DNA from: Alphaproteobacteria bacterium
GTDB taxonomy: Bacteria; Pseudomonadota; Alphaproteobacteria; TMED109
Direction of reading: 5' to 3'
Assembly (NCBI GenBank): GCA_022819905.1
Contig: JAJEGJ010000120.1
Location: forward strand, 1 to 38,074
Length of the DNA stretch: 38,074 nucleotides
Part shown: positions 27,175-35,618 of the stretch, in pieces
How positions within the stretch are numbered: the stretch's first letter is position 1
Layout: every line of letters starts with the position of its first letter
Notes under the pieces: model-generated
What the model was told of the DNA's origin: nothing
The model's database searches: none
The model's input: only the letters and a program-made list of their open reading frames with translations
Position numbers and translations under genes: made by a program

Positions 27175-28536
27175 TCAGTTGGACAATACAGCCTGGGCTC
27201 CTTGCACTATCACCGACGGAAAGTCGGTCAACGCGAACAGCAGGATCGTGCCCATGAGCGTGGGCAGTCCCAGCCCCAGGAACCAGAGAATGCGGCGTTG
27301 AACCCGTTCCAGTTCATCGGCCCGACCCTTGTGGCGCTCGACTTCCGCATTCAGGCCGGACACTGACCCGGTGCTTTCCTCAAGCTCTCCGGCAAGAGCC
27401 TTGTTCGCGTCCTGCAGCTGCCGAATTTCAGCCCCGGCCTCTCCCTTGTATCGCTCGATTTCCGCTGTCAGGCGGGACACTGACTCAGTGCTTTCCTCAA
27501 GTTCTCCGGAAAGCGCCTCGTTCTCCTCCTGCAGTTGCAGATTCTTGGCCTCGGCTTTCTGACGCTCGACTGCCTCTCTGGCCGATTCGAGATACTGTCG
27601 TCGAATCCTGCGAGCGTCTTGGTTGATGAGACGGTTATGTTCATCGTTGTTCGGAAAGATGGGTTCGTCGGAGAGGGGACTGCTCTCAAGCGCGGAATTG
27701 TAATTGCTGACTTGGGAGACGTCGCACACCGGCGCTTCCAGCTCTTCGGACTTTTCCTTGCTGGCTTCGTTGATGAAGTAACTCAAGACGCTGAAAGACA
27801 GGCCAGCTCCGAAGCCCTCGACTCCTTTCCGCAACGTTTCGAGCAAATAAAACGTAAACATCGTTAACTCAGCCCGGTCTGCACCGTAGGCTAATCCGCC
27901 CCCGTTCTCGGAGGTCGGCGCCGAAGTCGCCGTCAGGAACATCGCATCCCTCTTCCTGGCGTCGAAGTGCCCGGCTGCCTCAGAGACCCCCTTGCGTCTT
28001 CCTTCCGCCGGCAAGTTGAGAGATGTGGGTTTCACGATGGGGCGCAACTGCAAATCATGCACCAGGCCGGAATGACAGGCATCCACGATGAAGAATACCC
28101 GCATGCTGCCGCCTCCGAAGGTGGTATCGAACAGCTTCCTGAAGCTAAGGTAACTTCCCACGTCCGGATCGCCGTCTTGATCGTCGAAACTCATGTTCAC
28201 CCGCAACAAGTAATCTGGCGGCGGCAAGAAGCCGTGAGCGGAATCGATTTGTTCGCCGGGAATGCGTCCGTGTGACACAACGTAGACAAACAGATCAGTA
28301 AAGATGGGATTATCTACCAAGAAATCACCGATCATTTCGATCTGTTCTGAAGCGGTGCTGGGAGAATTGAAGAGATCCAGTCGGTTGCTCTGAGGAATGT
28401 CCAGTTCGTCAGCAAAATAGCGCTTTACCTCCCTGTGGGAGTGCTTAAAGGATTTTCGACCATAGGTAATGTTATCGTTATCGAATTCGCTCGCACCAAT
28501 CAGGAGTAGTCCAGTTGTTGAGGGATTGATAATCAT
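27175..28536 (-). CDS. Membrane-anchored caspase-like (peptidase C14) protein
   Basis: A caspase-like protease domain (about 1-260) has the catalytic His89 in VYVVSHG and Cys154 in FFIVDACHSG, with the early strand TGLLLIGASEF. A coiled coil follows (about 305-415). Within it a 39-residue unit is duplicated (338-376 and 377-413, sharing ALxGELEESTxSVSxLxAEhERxKG). A C-terminal membrane segment (about 415-440: ILWFLGLGLPTLMGTILLFAL) ends the protein. The protease would face the cytoplasm if the short tail is outside. ATG 28536 has GGAGAG 5 nt upstream; 11 extra residues are possible. Caspase-like proteases in bacteria take part in signalling, defence and cell death. The substrate is unknown. 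It is convergent with the XRE gene. Confidence 0.9.
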   Translation of the reverse strand: MIINPSTTGLLLIGASEFDNDNITYGRKSFKHSHREVKRYFADELDIPQSNRLDLFNSPSTASEQIEMIGDFLVDNPIFTDLFVYVVSHGRIPGEQIDSAHGFLPPPDYLLRVNMSFDDQDGDPDVGSYLSFRKLFDTTFGGGSMRVFFIVDACHSGLVHDLQLRPIVKPTSLNLPAEGRRKGVSEAAGHFDARKRDAMFLTATSAPTSENGGGLAYGADRAELTMFTFYLLETLRKGVEGFGAGLSFSVLSYFINEASKEKSEELEAPVCDVSQVSNYNSALESSPLSDEPIFPNNDEHNRLINQDARRIRRQYLESAREAVERQKAEAKNLQLQEENEALSGELEESTESVSRLTAEIERYKGEAGAEIRQLQDANKALAGELEESTGSVSGLNAEVERHKGRADELERVQRRILWFLGLGLPTLMGTILLFALTDFPSVIVQGAQAVLSN

Positions 28537-28919
28537 TGACACTCTCCGGTAGTTCGTTCCTGTCGTCATGTTGGTCGATGACGGCCGACTCCTACGGCCA
28601 GCCCCGCAACGTCATTCCCCGACGAGGAATCGCGTCACGCCCTTAGCCCAAGTTTGGAGATCCATCGACGAAACCGCAGAAGGCCGTCCGTTTCCCGGAA
28701 CCAAATGCGAGGAAACTCTGAAACGCGCTCGATAGTTCGGACGACCCACCGGCATTGGCAGGCAAGCGCCATGTCCCCTAATGAAACCCACTTTACGGGT
28801 TTCCGAAATGGTACGCCACCGACCGGACCAACTCTCCCCTGAATCGGTCCACCACTGTGGAAAGCCATCGGAGTTGTTGCACATGCCCCCAAGGCTGGAC
28901 CACCCGGAGCGACAAAATC
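28537..28919. other. Region between the caspase-like gene and the IS remnant
   Basis: This holds the caspase promoter region and a short GGCCG/CGGCC hairpin (28583-28599) just upstream of the gene. The long minus-strand frames through it are read-through of the broken transposase and match nothing. No gene is supported. Confidence 0.4.
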
Positions 28920-29560
28920 GCGGCTGATCCACCTCAGGGGCGGCATGCCCGACCGGTGGATTTGCCAGCCCGATCGGGGTGTTTTCGCCGATCGGGCTGT
29001 GTGGGCGAACGGATTGCAATCCGACTGCCGCACTTCACATGGTGACCGGCCGTCCGCCAGTCCCAGGAACCAGGAGGTGTTCAGGCACTCGGCCCGGAAC
29101 GACCCGTTGCACGATGCGATGAAGGCGTTGTCGGTTGGCTTGCCCGGCCGGGACAAGTCGAGCGTCACCCCATTGAGCCAGGCCCATAGATCCGGCGCCT
29201 GGCTGACGAACTCGGGCCCGTTGTCGAGGCGGATCGTCTGCGGCGTGCGGTGGATCGCGGTGACCCGCACCAGCGTCTCGACCACGTCCGTGCCGCGGTA
29301 CTGCGGCCGGACGTCGATCGCCGGCGAGAGCCGGCTGAAGGCGTCGACGATGGTGAGGATCCGTATGCAGCGTCCATGGAACAGCTGGTTCGACAGGAAG
29401 TCCGTCGCCCACACCTCGTTCGGTGCCGCGGGCGGAGAGCGGTGCTCGCGGAGCCTCGCCGCGACCCGGTGCTTCGGCGTCTCGTAGCGCAATTGCAGGC
29501 CTTCCTCAGCGTAGAGCGGGCAGATCGGCTTGGCGTTTACCCGCCAGCCCTCGCGCCGCA
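28920..29560 (-). mobile_element. IS3-family (IS407/IS51-like) transposase remnant
   Basis: Read on the minus strand, the orfB part is recognisable: REGWRVNAKPICPLYAEEGLQLR, NEVWATDFLSNQLFHGRCIRILTIVDAFSRLSPAIDVRP, and IRLDNGPEFVSQAPDLWAWLNGVTLDLSRPGKPTDN. The first two DDE aspartates are present (ATDF and RLDNGPEF). The glutamate of the usual NAFIESFNG is alanine here (NAFIASCNG). The frame breaks near 29025, where similarity continues as SVRPHSPIGENTPIGLAN in another frame. OrfA and the N-terminus are missing and no terminal repeats were found. It is inactive. Confidence 0.85.
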
Positions 29561-29814
29561 GGCAGCGGGCGCAGGGAACTACGCGGCCGGCCCTTGAGCA
29601 TCCTTGCATCGCATCTACAGCACATTGCCGCGTGTTGGCAATCCCGCCCTCGTCGCATGGGACGCGGCACCCTTCGGCAGGCAAGTATCACGTCGCACCC
29701 TCATCCGTACTAACGTTGTTAACTATTTTAATATCACGTCAAATAGGTCTAGACAATCGCGTCATAACCGTTTATGGTCTCTGCGGGCCGCTCACACGGC
29801 CTATTTTCTCCCTC

Positions 29815-29865
29815 CGGCGCAAGCCGTGCATGCCCGTCTTTCTCGGTACCGCACGGCTTGCGCCG
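29815..29865. repeat. Perfect 15-bp inverted repeat (hairpin)
   Basis: CGGCGCAAGCCGTGC (29815-29829) and its exact reverse complement (29851-29865) enclose a 21-nt loop. It is followed by CATTTTGG. It lies just right of an AT-rich stretch (29700-29780) beyond the IS remnant. It may be a terminator or the end structure of a lost element. Confidence 0.55.
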
Positions 29866-31020
29866 CATTTTGGCGGTAACGACACGGTACGTTTGTGGCA
29901 ATCAGACTCCCGCCGGTCCCGCGGATGCTGCTCACAGCTTCGGCTTCAGGCGGCAGCAGCGATGGCCGGCGCTTCGAGTCGCGCCCGAACCCCGGCGCCT
30001 CAGAATGCTGCGCCCCGATGAATCCGCCGCCATCGCAGCACAAGGTCGAGCGGCCACGGTACGATGGTTGCCCAGCGCCGAAACCGGAGAAGCCGCGCTC
30101 GCTGGTCGGTCTTGGCATCCCCTGCCATCCACTCGTGACGTCTGAAGCCTTTTCGCCCACGAGCGTGGCACACCCCCCTCCTCAGCGCCGCCGCCGACCA
30201 TCGGCCCGGCACAAACAGCCTCCGCATGCATGCGCGCCTCGCAGGCGGGCAGGTCTAGAGCGTTCTGATCTTCGTCGAATCCGTAAACCCTCCGCCGATG
30301 CTGGCGGACGTTCGGAGATCGCAACCATGGCTCCGTCTTTCCCTTCGGAGCTACCGGAGCGCGGCGGAAGCCGCCATGGCCGACGGGCGCGCAAGAAAGC
30401 AGGGATGTGTCGCCCGGTCGTCAGCGCCGGGCGCGTACACCCGCGCATCGTCCAGCTTGCTCGCGGACCGGCCATGCCAAGGCGCTTGACAGATGCCGCG
30501 GGCGCGCAATCGACCCGCCTTGAGGCTGCGTTTCCACATGTTTCCGGCGGCGCGAGCCGCCGCCGAGCCGTTCTTCATCCAGCGGGATCGCGTGAATCCC
30601 ATCCGTTTGCCCAACTTGCGGGGAGCAGACCCTTTGTAGGATCAAGAAGCAGCATGGTCGGGCGAACGGCCTGACCCGGCGGGGGCTCCGGCCCCACCGA
30701 TTGTGCACAATGCCGCAAGCGTTGCGGCGCACGGGGTCGGCGGGCGACCTTGCGGAACAGGGACTCCTCCCGACGTGCTCCGACGACCGCGCAACCCGGC
30801 ACCGGCCCGCGGCGGCAATGCCGCTGCGACGCGGTGCCGCGACCGACGCACCCGCCGTCTCCATCGTCGCGGCCACCGCGAACGTCTGCCCTGCCCCGTC
30901 CTGTCTCTGGGCCACCGCAATCCGCAAGCCGGTGCGGACGTCACGAACCCGGACCGCCCCAGCCCGGTCGGCCGGTACTGCCCGGAACGCCCTGCCGTCG
31001 TCCTGCCCGACGCCCTCCCG
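29866..31020. other. Gene-poor stretch with element debris
   Basis: About 1.2 kb with no gene I can support. Long frames on both strands are Arg/Pro/Ala-rich and look like GC-driven noise. Within it lies the inverted decayed leader copy near 30571-30720; a tyrosine-integrase fragment follows immediately to the right. The segment GCTTCGAGTCGCGCC (about 29970-29984) is nearly identical to the T-arm part of the tRNA-like sequence at 24520. Confidence 0.4.
30571..30720 (-). repeat. Decayed, inverted fourth copy of the lipoprotein leader
   Basis: On the minus strand this reads GTTGGGCAAAcggaTGGGATTCACGC, then a CCCGCTGGATGAAGAA arm, the same order as in copies A and B. The left arm of the long stem is not recognisable. 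No ATG lies at the 63-nt distance; the nearest is at 30539. It looks like an inactive relic. Confidence 0.65.
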
Positions 31021-31122
31021 CGTCTGTTCCTTGGGCCGCGCGCCGCGCTGGTGGTAGAGCGGCGTGGTAGCGATGCCGGCAGGTCCAAGCCATTCTCGGA
31101 CGCGACGGACCCCGGCGTTTCG
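31021..31122 (-). pseudogene. Tyrosine-integrase C-terminal fragment (first)
   Basis: The minus-strand frame reads VRRVREWLGPAGIATTPLYHQRGARPKEQ, close to the VREWLGHAxIATTRLYDRRxxRPED block at the end of tyrosine recombinases. The box-III histidine has become proline and surrounding polar residues are changed, but the tyrosine remains. Nothing upstream matches the rest of an integrase. Confidence 0.65.
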
Positions 31123-31240
31123 TTTCACCGCTCGAGCATCCCGAAGGCGCGAACCGGCAGGAACCGGCCCCGCGTTCGGTTGCGAACCGGTTGGCCCAAG
31201 CCGGTCTTGGACTGACCGGACGCGTCGGCATGCGTTCGGG

Positions 31241-31443
31241 TAATATTGCGCGTTCTTCATCCGGCAGGCCCCGCTGAGTCGGGTCACCCGCCTAGAGCCA
31301 CAGCCTTTTCCTCCTTCAAGGGGTAGCTCCCCGGGGTTGGGCAGATGGGCGGGATTCACGCATTCCTGCTGGATGAGGATCGGCCCGGCGGCCGCCGGTG
31401 CCGACCTCACGATCTGCGGATCGCAGTCCCGAGGAGTGCATCA
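31241..31443 (+). promoter_or_regulatory. Structured leader, copy A, with -10-like element
   Basis: A TAATAT hexamer (31241-31246) precedes the leader, and RNA would start about 31253. Stem P1 pairs 31253-31268 with 31365-31380 (16 positions, two G-U wobbles and one mismatch). Inside are P2 CCCG/CGGG (31270-31273, 31280-31283), P3 CCCGCC/GGCGGG (31287-31292, 31348-31353) and P4 GGGG-tagct-CCCC (31320-31332). P5 CCGGC-ggcc-GCCGG (31385-31398) follows. P1 ends exactly 63 nt before ATG 31444, and GAGGAG is the ribosome site. No good -35 lies at the normal distance. Confidence 0.75.
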
Positions 31444-32244
31444 ATGTCATCGAGTCAATTCAGCAGAATCCGCGGCTGCTACCCACTGGCGCTTGTGGTC
31501 GCCGGTTCCCTTCTTGTCGCGGGATGCCAGCAAACCACTTCGACGTCGGACAGTCCTGGTCAGCCACCATCGAATGCGGGCACCACGGCACACGTCGAGG
31601 CGGTGCATCCCGTTCCCGACGCTCCAGCGGGAACCAGGTATCACAACTACTGTGTGCTTGCCGGCGAGGACTTGCAGCGCGGCGAAGGCTGGAGCGAATG
31701 GAGAGTTGGCGGATTCGTTGCTGATTTCCCTGGATTCCCGCTAGCCCTGTACAGCGATGACGCGGTGCAAGACGCGACCACCGCACACCTGAAGGTCTGC
31801 GCCTACGGCACATGGAAGCAGGACCGCGGCGATGGACGTTCGGAGGCAACCTGGAAAACCACCTTCTACTACGACCCCGCGGCAGGCGGCGACTTCGCAG
31901 ACCTGGACACGTTCTGCGACCTTGAGAACAAGGACGGCGTGCAAGCCGTTGGCGGTGACGTCCCGATCGAGAACGGGTGGCATTTCATTACCGGAGATCT
32001 ATTGCCGCCTGGACCGGAGATGAACTCCGTCACCGAGGCCGTGGTTGACCGGTCGGTCGCGATCATGGGTCCGGATGGCGAGACGTATCACTCGCCTTCG
32101 CCAGAAGGCACGCGCTGGCACGCGAAGAACAAGCTGTCGAGGACCAAGCGGCCTCCTGACCGCACCGGGCGGTACATCGTGGATCAGTACAACGACCGCC
32201 TTACCGAAGTCTGGGTGTACGAATACGATTCGTCCCAGAACTAG
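31444..32244 (+). CDS. Leader-associated lipoprotein, paralogue 1
   Basis: The signal sequence CYPLALVVAGSLLVAGC gives a lipobox (LVAGC), so the mature protein is lipid-anchored, probably in the outer membrane. The 266-residue protein has conserved cysteines (YHNYCVL, LKVCAY, DTFCDL). It shares long similarity with the lipoprotein at 35823: APAGxRYxNxCV, FPLxxxSDxxxQDATTAHL, FYYDPxxxGDFA, VxAxGGD and a WVYxYD end. I do not recognise the family. GAGGAG lies 7 nt before ATG 31444; the upstream in-frame start lies in the leader. Confidence 0.8.
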   Translation: MSSSQFSRIRGCYPLALVVAGSLLVAGCQQTTSTSDSPGQPPSNAGTTAHVEAVHPVPDAPAGTRYHNYCVLAGEDLQRGEGWSEWRVGGFVADFPGFPLALYSDDAVQDATTAHLKVCAYGTWKQDRGDGRSEATWKTTFYYDPAAGGDFADLDTFCDLENKDGVQAVGGDVPIENGWHFITGDLLPPGPEMNSVTEAVVDRSVAIMGPDGETYHSPSPEGTRWHAKNKLSRTKRPPDRTGRYIVDQYNDRLTEVWVYEYDSSQN

Positions 32245-32495
32245 GGGCCCAACCTGGAAGCAGCGGGTCCGTCCCTTGCCTATGGGCCCAAGCCGCCGCG
32301 CGGGCGCCGGGAGCGTCCGGGTGTCTGCATCGTGTTGCCGGGAGACCCGGGGAAAACACGGTCGGACCCTCTTCCCTGCGCTGCGGCAGCGCCGCGGCCG
32401 GCGTCATCGGCCGGATAGCCTCCTCCACCGGCCGGTGGCCCACCCTGTGCCGGGACGTGGCTGAACGGTACGCAACCGCATCGGGAGATCGCACC

Positions 32496-33422
32496 ATGGA
32501 TGTATCACCACGCGCGCACCTACGCCGAGAGGGATTCCTGACGACGCTTGCCAGGCAGTGGCCGCTTGCCATGTCGTTGCTGGTGCTGTGGGGGTGCCAG
32601 TCCGGATCGCTCGGCATCCCCCACGGGCTTCACAACAGCTCGAAAGCGTTCACCGCCGCCGCGGACATGCGTGGATCCGACTGGTCCGATCCGGCAGAAA
32701 TGGAGCGGGCGTGGCAGGCTGCATTGGTTAGAATCCCGGAAGCCGGCGGGGGCACCGTCAGCACGACGGTCGCCAGGCTTGACCAGGACGCCCCCTCTGC
32801 CCGAGGCAGGTGGCCAACCGTGATCTACCTGCACGGCTGCTCGGGGATCTGGCCCGGCACGCTCACGCGAATCAACTTCCTGGCCCGTAACGGCTATGCC
32901 GTGATTGCCCCGGCCAGTTTTGCCCGGCTCAAGTATCCGCGGTCCTGCCGCACGGATACCCACGAGGGCGGCCTGTACCGGCCGATCCTCAGCATGCGCC
33001 AGCACGATGCCGGACACGCCATTGCAAGCGCCAAGGCGCTTCCGTGGGTCGACAGTGAGAACGTCTTCCTGATGGGGCTCAGCGAAGGCGGAATCACGAC
33101 AGCAACCTTCGCCGGATCCGGCCCGGAGTACGCGGTTCGAGCCCGGGTCGTCGAGGGATGGACCTGTCAGTCAGGCTGGCCCGAACAGGCCGGGATCAAC
33201 GCGCCTCCCACCGAGCCCGTCCTGACCCTGGTCGGCGCCAAGGATCCATGGTTTCAGAATCCCTGGAATGCAGGTTCCTGCCGTCCGTTCCTCGACGGCC
33301 TGAACGGCAGCCGTTCGGTAGTGTACGACACCGGCTACCTGCAATCGCGGCATGAACTGCTGGAAGACGCCGAGGTTCAGGAAACGGTTCTCGACTTCCT
33401 GCGTGAGCACACGGCCCGCTGA
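32496..33422 (+). CDS. Dienelactone-hydrolase-like alpha/beta-hydrolase lipoprotein, first
   Basis: A hydrophobic start ending LLVLWGC (Cys34) suggests lipidation, though Trp at -2 is unusual. The hydrolase core shows the oxyanion segment YLHGCSG, nucleophile Ser196 in MGLSEGG, Asp250 in VGAKDPW and His286 in SRHELLED, so the triad is complete. It shares HGCSG and the PWVDSENVFLMGxSxGG block with the hydrolase at 34249. ATG 32496 follows GGGAGA; a longer form to 32457 adds 13 residues before the signal. The substrate is unknown. It lies 251 nt after lipoprotein 1. Confidence 0.85.
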   Translation: MDVSPRAHLRREGFLTTLARQWPLAMSLLVLWGCQSGSLGIPHGLHNSSKAFTAAADMRGSDWSDPAEMERAWQAALVRIPEAGGGTVSTTVARLDQDAPSARGRWPTVIYLHGCSGIWPGTLTRINFLARNGYAVIAPASFARLKYPRSCRTDTHEGGLYRPILSMRQHDAGHAIASAKALPWVDSENVFLMGLSEGGITTATFAGSGPEYAVRARVVEGWTCQSGWPEQAGINAPPTEPVLTLVGAKDPWFQNPWNAGSCRPFLDGLNGSRSVVYDTGYLQSRHELLEDAEVQETVLDFLREHTAR

Positions 33423-34248
33423 GCGAACTCGTGGCAGGCACGGCCGCCCCGCGGCCCAGGCAGCCGGCACCGCTTCTGAGGGAAGCTGTTTGACACTGCC
33501 TGGCGCCGGCGCGGCCGGTCGGGTTCTCCCGTTGCCGTGACCACCGACGAGGGAACGCTCCGCGCGTCCGTGGCGGCGGCCGCGCGGGAGGGCGAGCGAG
33601 CTGGGTCCGCCCGCTGCAACGACCAGGTTCCAGCCACGTTCGGCGTCAGCCGTGGCCGCCGCGGCCGGGACGGTTGTCCTTAGGCGCGGGCAATGACCGC
33701 GGCCACCGGTGCATCCGCATCCTGCGGGGCGGCATCGTCGAGGTGCGCGTGGACCGCGGCAGTTTCGCGCCTGCGGTGTCCAGGCAGCTTGCCGACGGTG
33801 GCGAGGCCCACGCCGTTCATGACGCGCTGCGAGGCACAGGTGTTCCGACAGGCATGGCTGCGGGGCCGGGCAGTCCGGCGTCCGCGCCCGCCCCGCGCCA
33901 GTCCGCGCAGAGCCGCCCCGGCGAGAGGCGCTCGGGCCATGGCCGCGCCGCGCGCCCGCGGCAGCGTGGCGGCCTGCCTGCCCGCCACCGGAGCGGGCCG
34001 GGTCGGACGCGGCCTCGTCTTCGTGCCCGCGACCTGCGCGCTGGCACCCGCGTTGCCCGGTTCCCCGATCTCGTCTGACCTGCTCCCCGGAAGTCGCGCC
34101 GTCTGGCACGCGAGAACCCTCGGACGGGTGTTCTTCGACCCGCCAAGAAGCGGCCATGGAGCGGTCGAAGTTCGGCGAACAACCGCATACCCTGCTCGTT
34201 GCTGACTGGTCGTCGAACCGTTCGCGACTTTTCGTAAAGGAGATCGCA
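33423..34248. other. Gene-poor stretch between the two hydrolases
   Basis: About 0.8 kb with no intact gene. The minus strand carries an integrase fragment (33680-33871). The AAAGGAGA ribosome site of the downstream hydrolase is at its right end (34236-34243). The remaining frames are Arg/Ala/Pro noise. Confidence 0.45.
33680..33871 (-). pseudogene. Tyrosine-integrase C-terminal fragment (second)
   Basis: The minus-strand frame ends with SHACRNTCASQRVMNGVGLATVGKLPGHRRRETAAVHAHLDDAAPQDADAPVAAVIARA, matching the end of phage-type integrases (HDLRHTYAS...GVGLxTVGxLLGHRRxETTxxYAHL). The HxxR box survives as HACR and the box-III His is kept, but the catalytic Tyr is His. It belongs to a different integrase family from the fragment at 31021. 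The upstream part is unrecognisable. Confidence 0.75.
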
Positions 34249-35028
34249 ATGCGCGTGCCGATAATCGCGATCGCCCTCGCCGGCGCAATCTGTTCCAGCG
34301 GTTGTGCGCCGACCGCCGGCGTGAGCATCCCCCATACGCCGGCAGCGGGGTATCTGGCCGTCCCGGAAGGAGACGGGCCCTTCCCTGCGGTCGTGCTGAT
34401 GCACGGGTGCAGCGGTCTGGATCCGGAAGTTCAGAAAGGCAATACCGTGCATGTGCGGAACCTGCATTCCGAAGGCTTCGTCACGCTGATTCTCGACAGC
34501 TTCGGACCCCGTCGACTGGGCGACGTGGTCTGCAATGAAGGCGAAGAGGAGATGGAAGCGTTCCGCTACCGGCAGCGTGACGCCGTGGCCGCAGTACGGT
34601 TTCTCCGGTCGCATCCCTTTGTCGACAGCGAGAACATCTTCGTGATGGGGCAGAGCCACGGCGGCTGGGTCGTGCTGCAACTGGCCATCAGCCGCAACAT
34701 TCCCGTGGGGGACCGGTTTCGCGCGGCGGTCGCCTACTACCCCTGGTGCGGCGATCAACAGTTGCGACAGCAGCTGCACACGCCGGTACTGGTACTGATC
34801 GGGGAAAGCGACGACTGGACCCCGGCAGACCGCTGTCTCGAGGCCAAGCGCTACGCCCGGGGCGCGCCGTTCGAGGTGGTGGTGTACGAGCACGCCCATC
34901 ACAGTTTCGACCTCCCCATGGGCGGACCGTACCGCTACAAGGGCTACACGGTGGCCGGACACGCTGGCGCCGCGGCCGATTCCCGGAAACGGATGGTCGC
35001 GTGGTTTCGGGAACACGGCACCTTCTAG
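34249..35028 (+). CDS. Dienelactone-hydrolase-family lipoprotein, second
   Basis: The lipoprotein signal MRVPIIAIALAGAICSSGC gives Cys19. The hydrolase fold has LMHGCSG, nucleophile Ser136 in MGQSHGG, acid in GESDDWTP (188-189) and His218 in HAHHSF. The substrate-binding C-terminus keeps the YxxxGHAGAAADSRKRMVAWF pattern common in DLH proteins. AAAGGAGA lies 5 nt before ATG 34249, which decides the start. The length of 259 residues is typical. It would act in the periplasm on an ester or lactone of unknown identity. It is a paralogue of the gene at 32496. Confidence 0.88.
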   Translation: MRVPIIAIALAGAICSSGCAPTAGVSIPHTPAAGYLAVPEGDGPFPAVVLMHGCSGLDPEVQKGNTVHVRNLHSEGFVTLILDSFGPRRLGDVVCNEGEEEMEAFRYRQRDAVAAVRFLRSHPFVDSENIFVMGQSHGGWVVLQLAISRNIPVGDRFRAAVAYYPWCGDQQLRQQLHTPVLVLIGESDDWTPADRCLEAKRYARGAPFEVVVYEHAHHSFDLPMGGPYRYKGYTVAGHAGAAADSRKRMVAWFREHGTF

Positions 35029-35618
35029 CGGTGGTGCGCCGGACAGGCCTGGCCGCGCGGTAGCAGACCGCCACCCGAGGACATTGCGTCACGCGGGACG
35101 GGTGCGGCGGCGAACTGGGCAAGGTTCCGCACCCCGCCACACACACGGTGATCCACAATCTATGTTCGGCCTCACTCCGCGCAGAGGGCTGGCCCGCCGC
35201 GACCGAGAATCCTGGCTCCCTCGATCGTGTACGCGCCTCCGCTTCCGCTAGCCTGGGCACTTGCCTCAACGAAACCGCCTCCAATCGCGATTCATGCCGG
35301 CGTTGCCGCACGCACGGGCTCAGGCGGTTTACTCATTACTGCACGGTCAAGCGATCCGCCCGGTAGTACACCCTCCACGGGTTGCGCCCGTCACGTCGCA
35401 GACCGGCCTTGTCGCCTTGACCTGAGCATGGCTTGTTTGGTCACCACTGGGAACGGATCGCGTGCTGCGGCAGGTGCTGCGCCGATGGCGCGGTTCTCAG
35501 GGTACCGCAGGGAGGCCGGCGGATACCCGGTTACCAAAGTCCGACGCACGCGACTGGTTGTGAACCATTTGACCCAGGTCGTGCCTGGATTTGCCGCGCG
35601 CGTTGGCATGCGTTCGGG
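35029..35618. other. Gene-free region before leader B
   Basis: About 590 bp without a supported gene. Short frames on either strand match no family I know. The last ~60 bp resemble the sequence before leader A (GGCATGCGTTCGGG just before the -10-like hexamer in both). Confidence 0.4.

Noticed and set aside
28612-29019. 135-codon minus-strand ORF as a separate gene
   Set aside because: Its start encodes the shifted C-terminus of the IS3 transposase (VRPHSPIGENTPI); the rest has no similarity.
29815-29865. Hairpin read as a group II intron domain V
   Set aside because: The minus strand has AAGCCGT...GAAA...ACGGCTT like domain V, but the inside is about 5 nt too long and no reverse transcriptase or other intron domain is found.
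30421-31410. 329-codon minus-strand ORF as an intact integrase
   Set aside because: Only a ~34-residue block matches an integrase; the start lies inside leader A antisense and the remainder is noise, so it is called a fragment.
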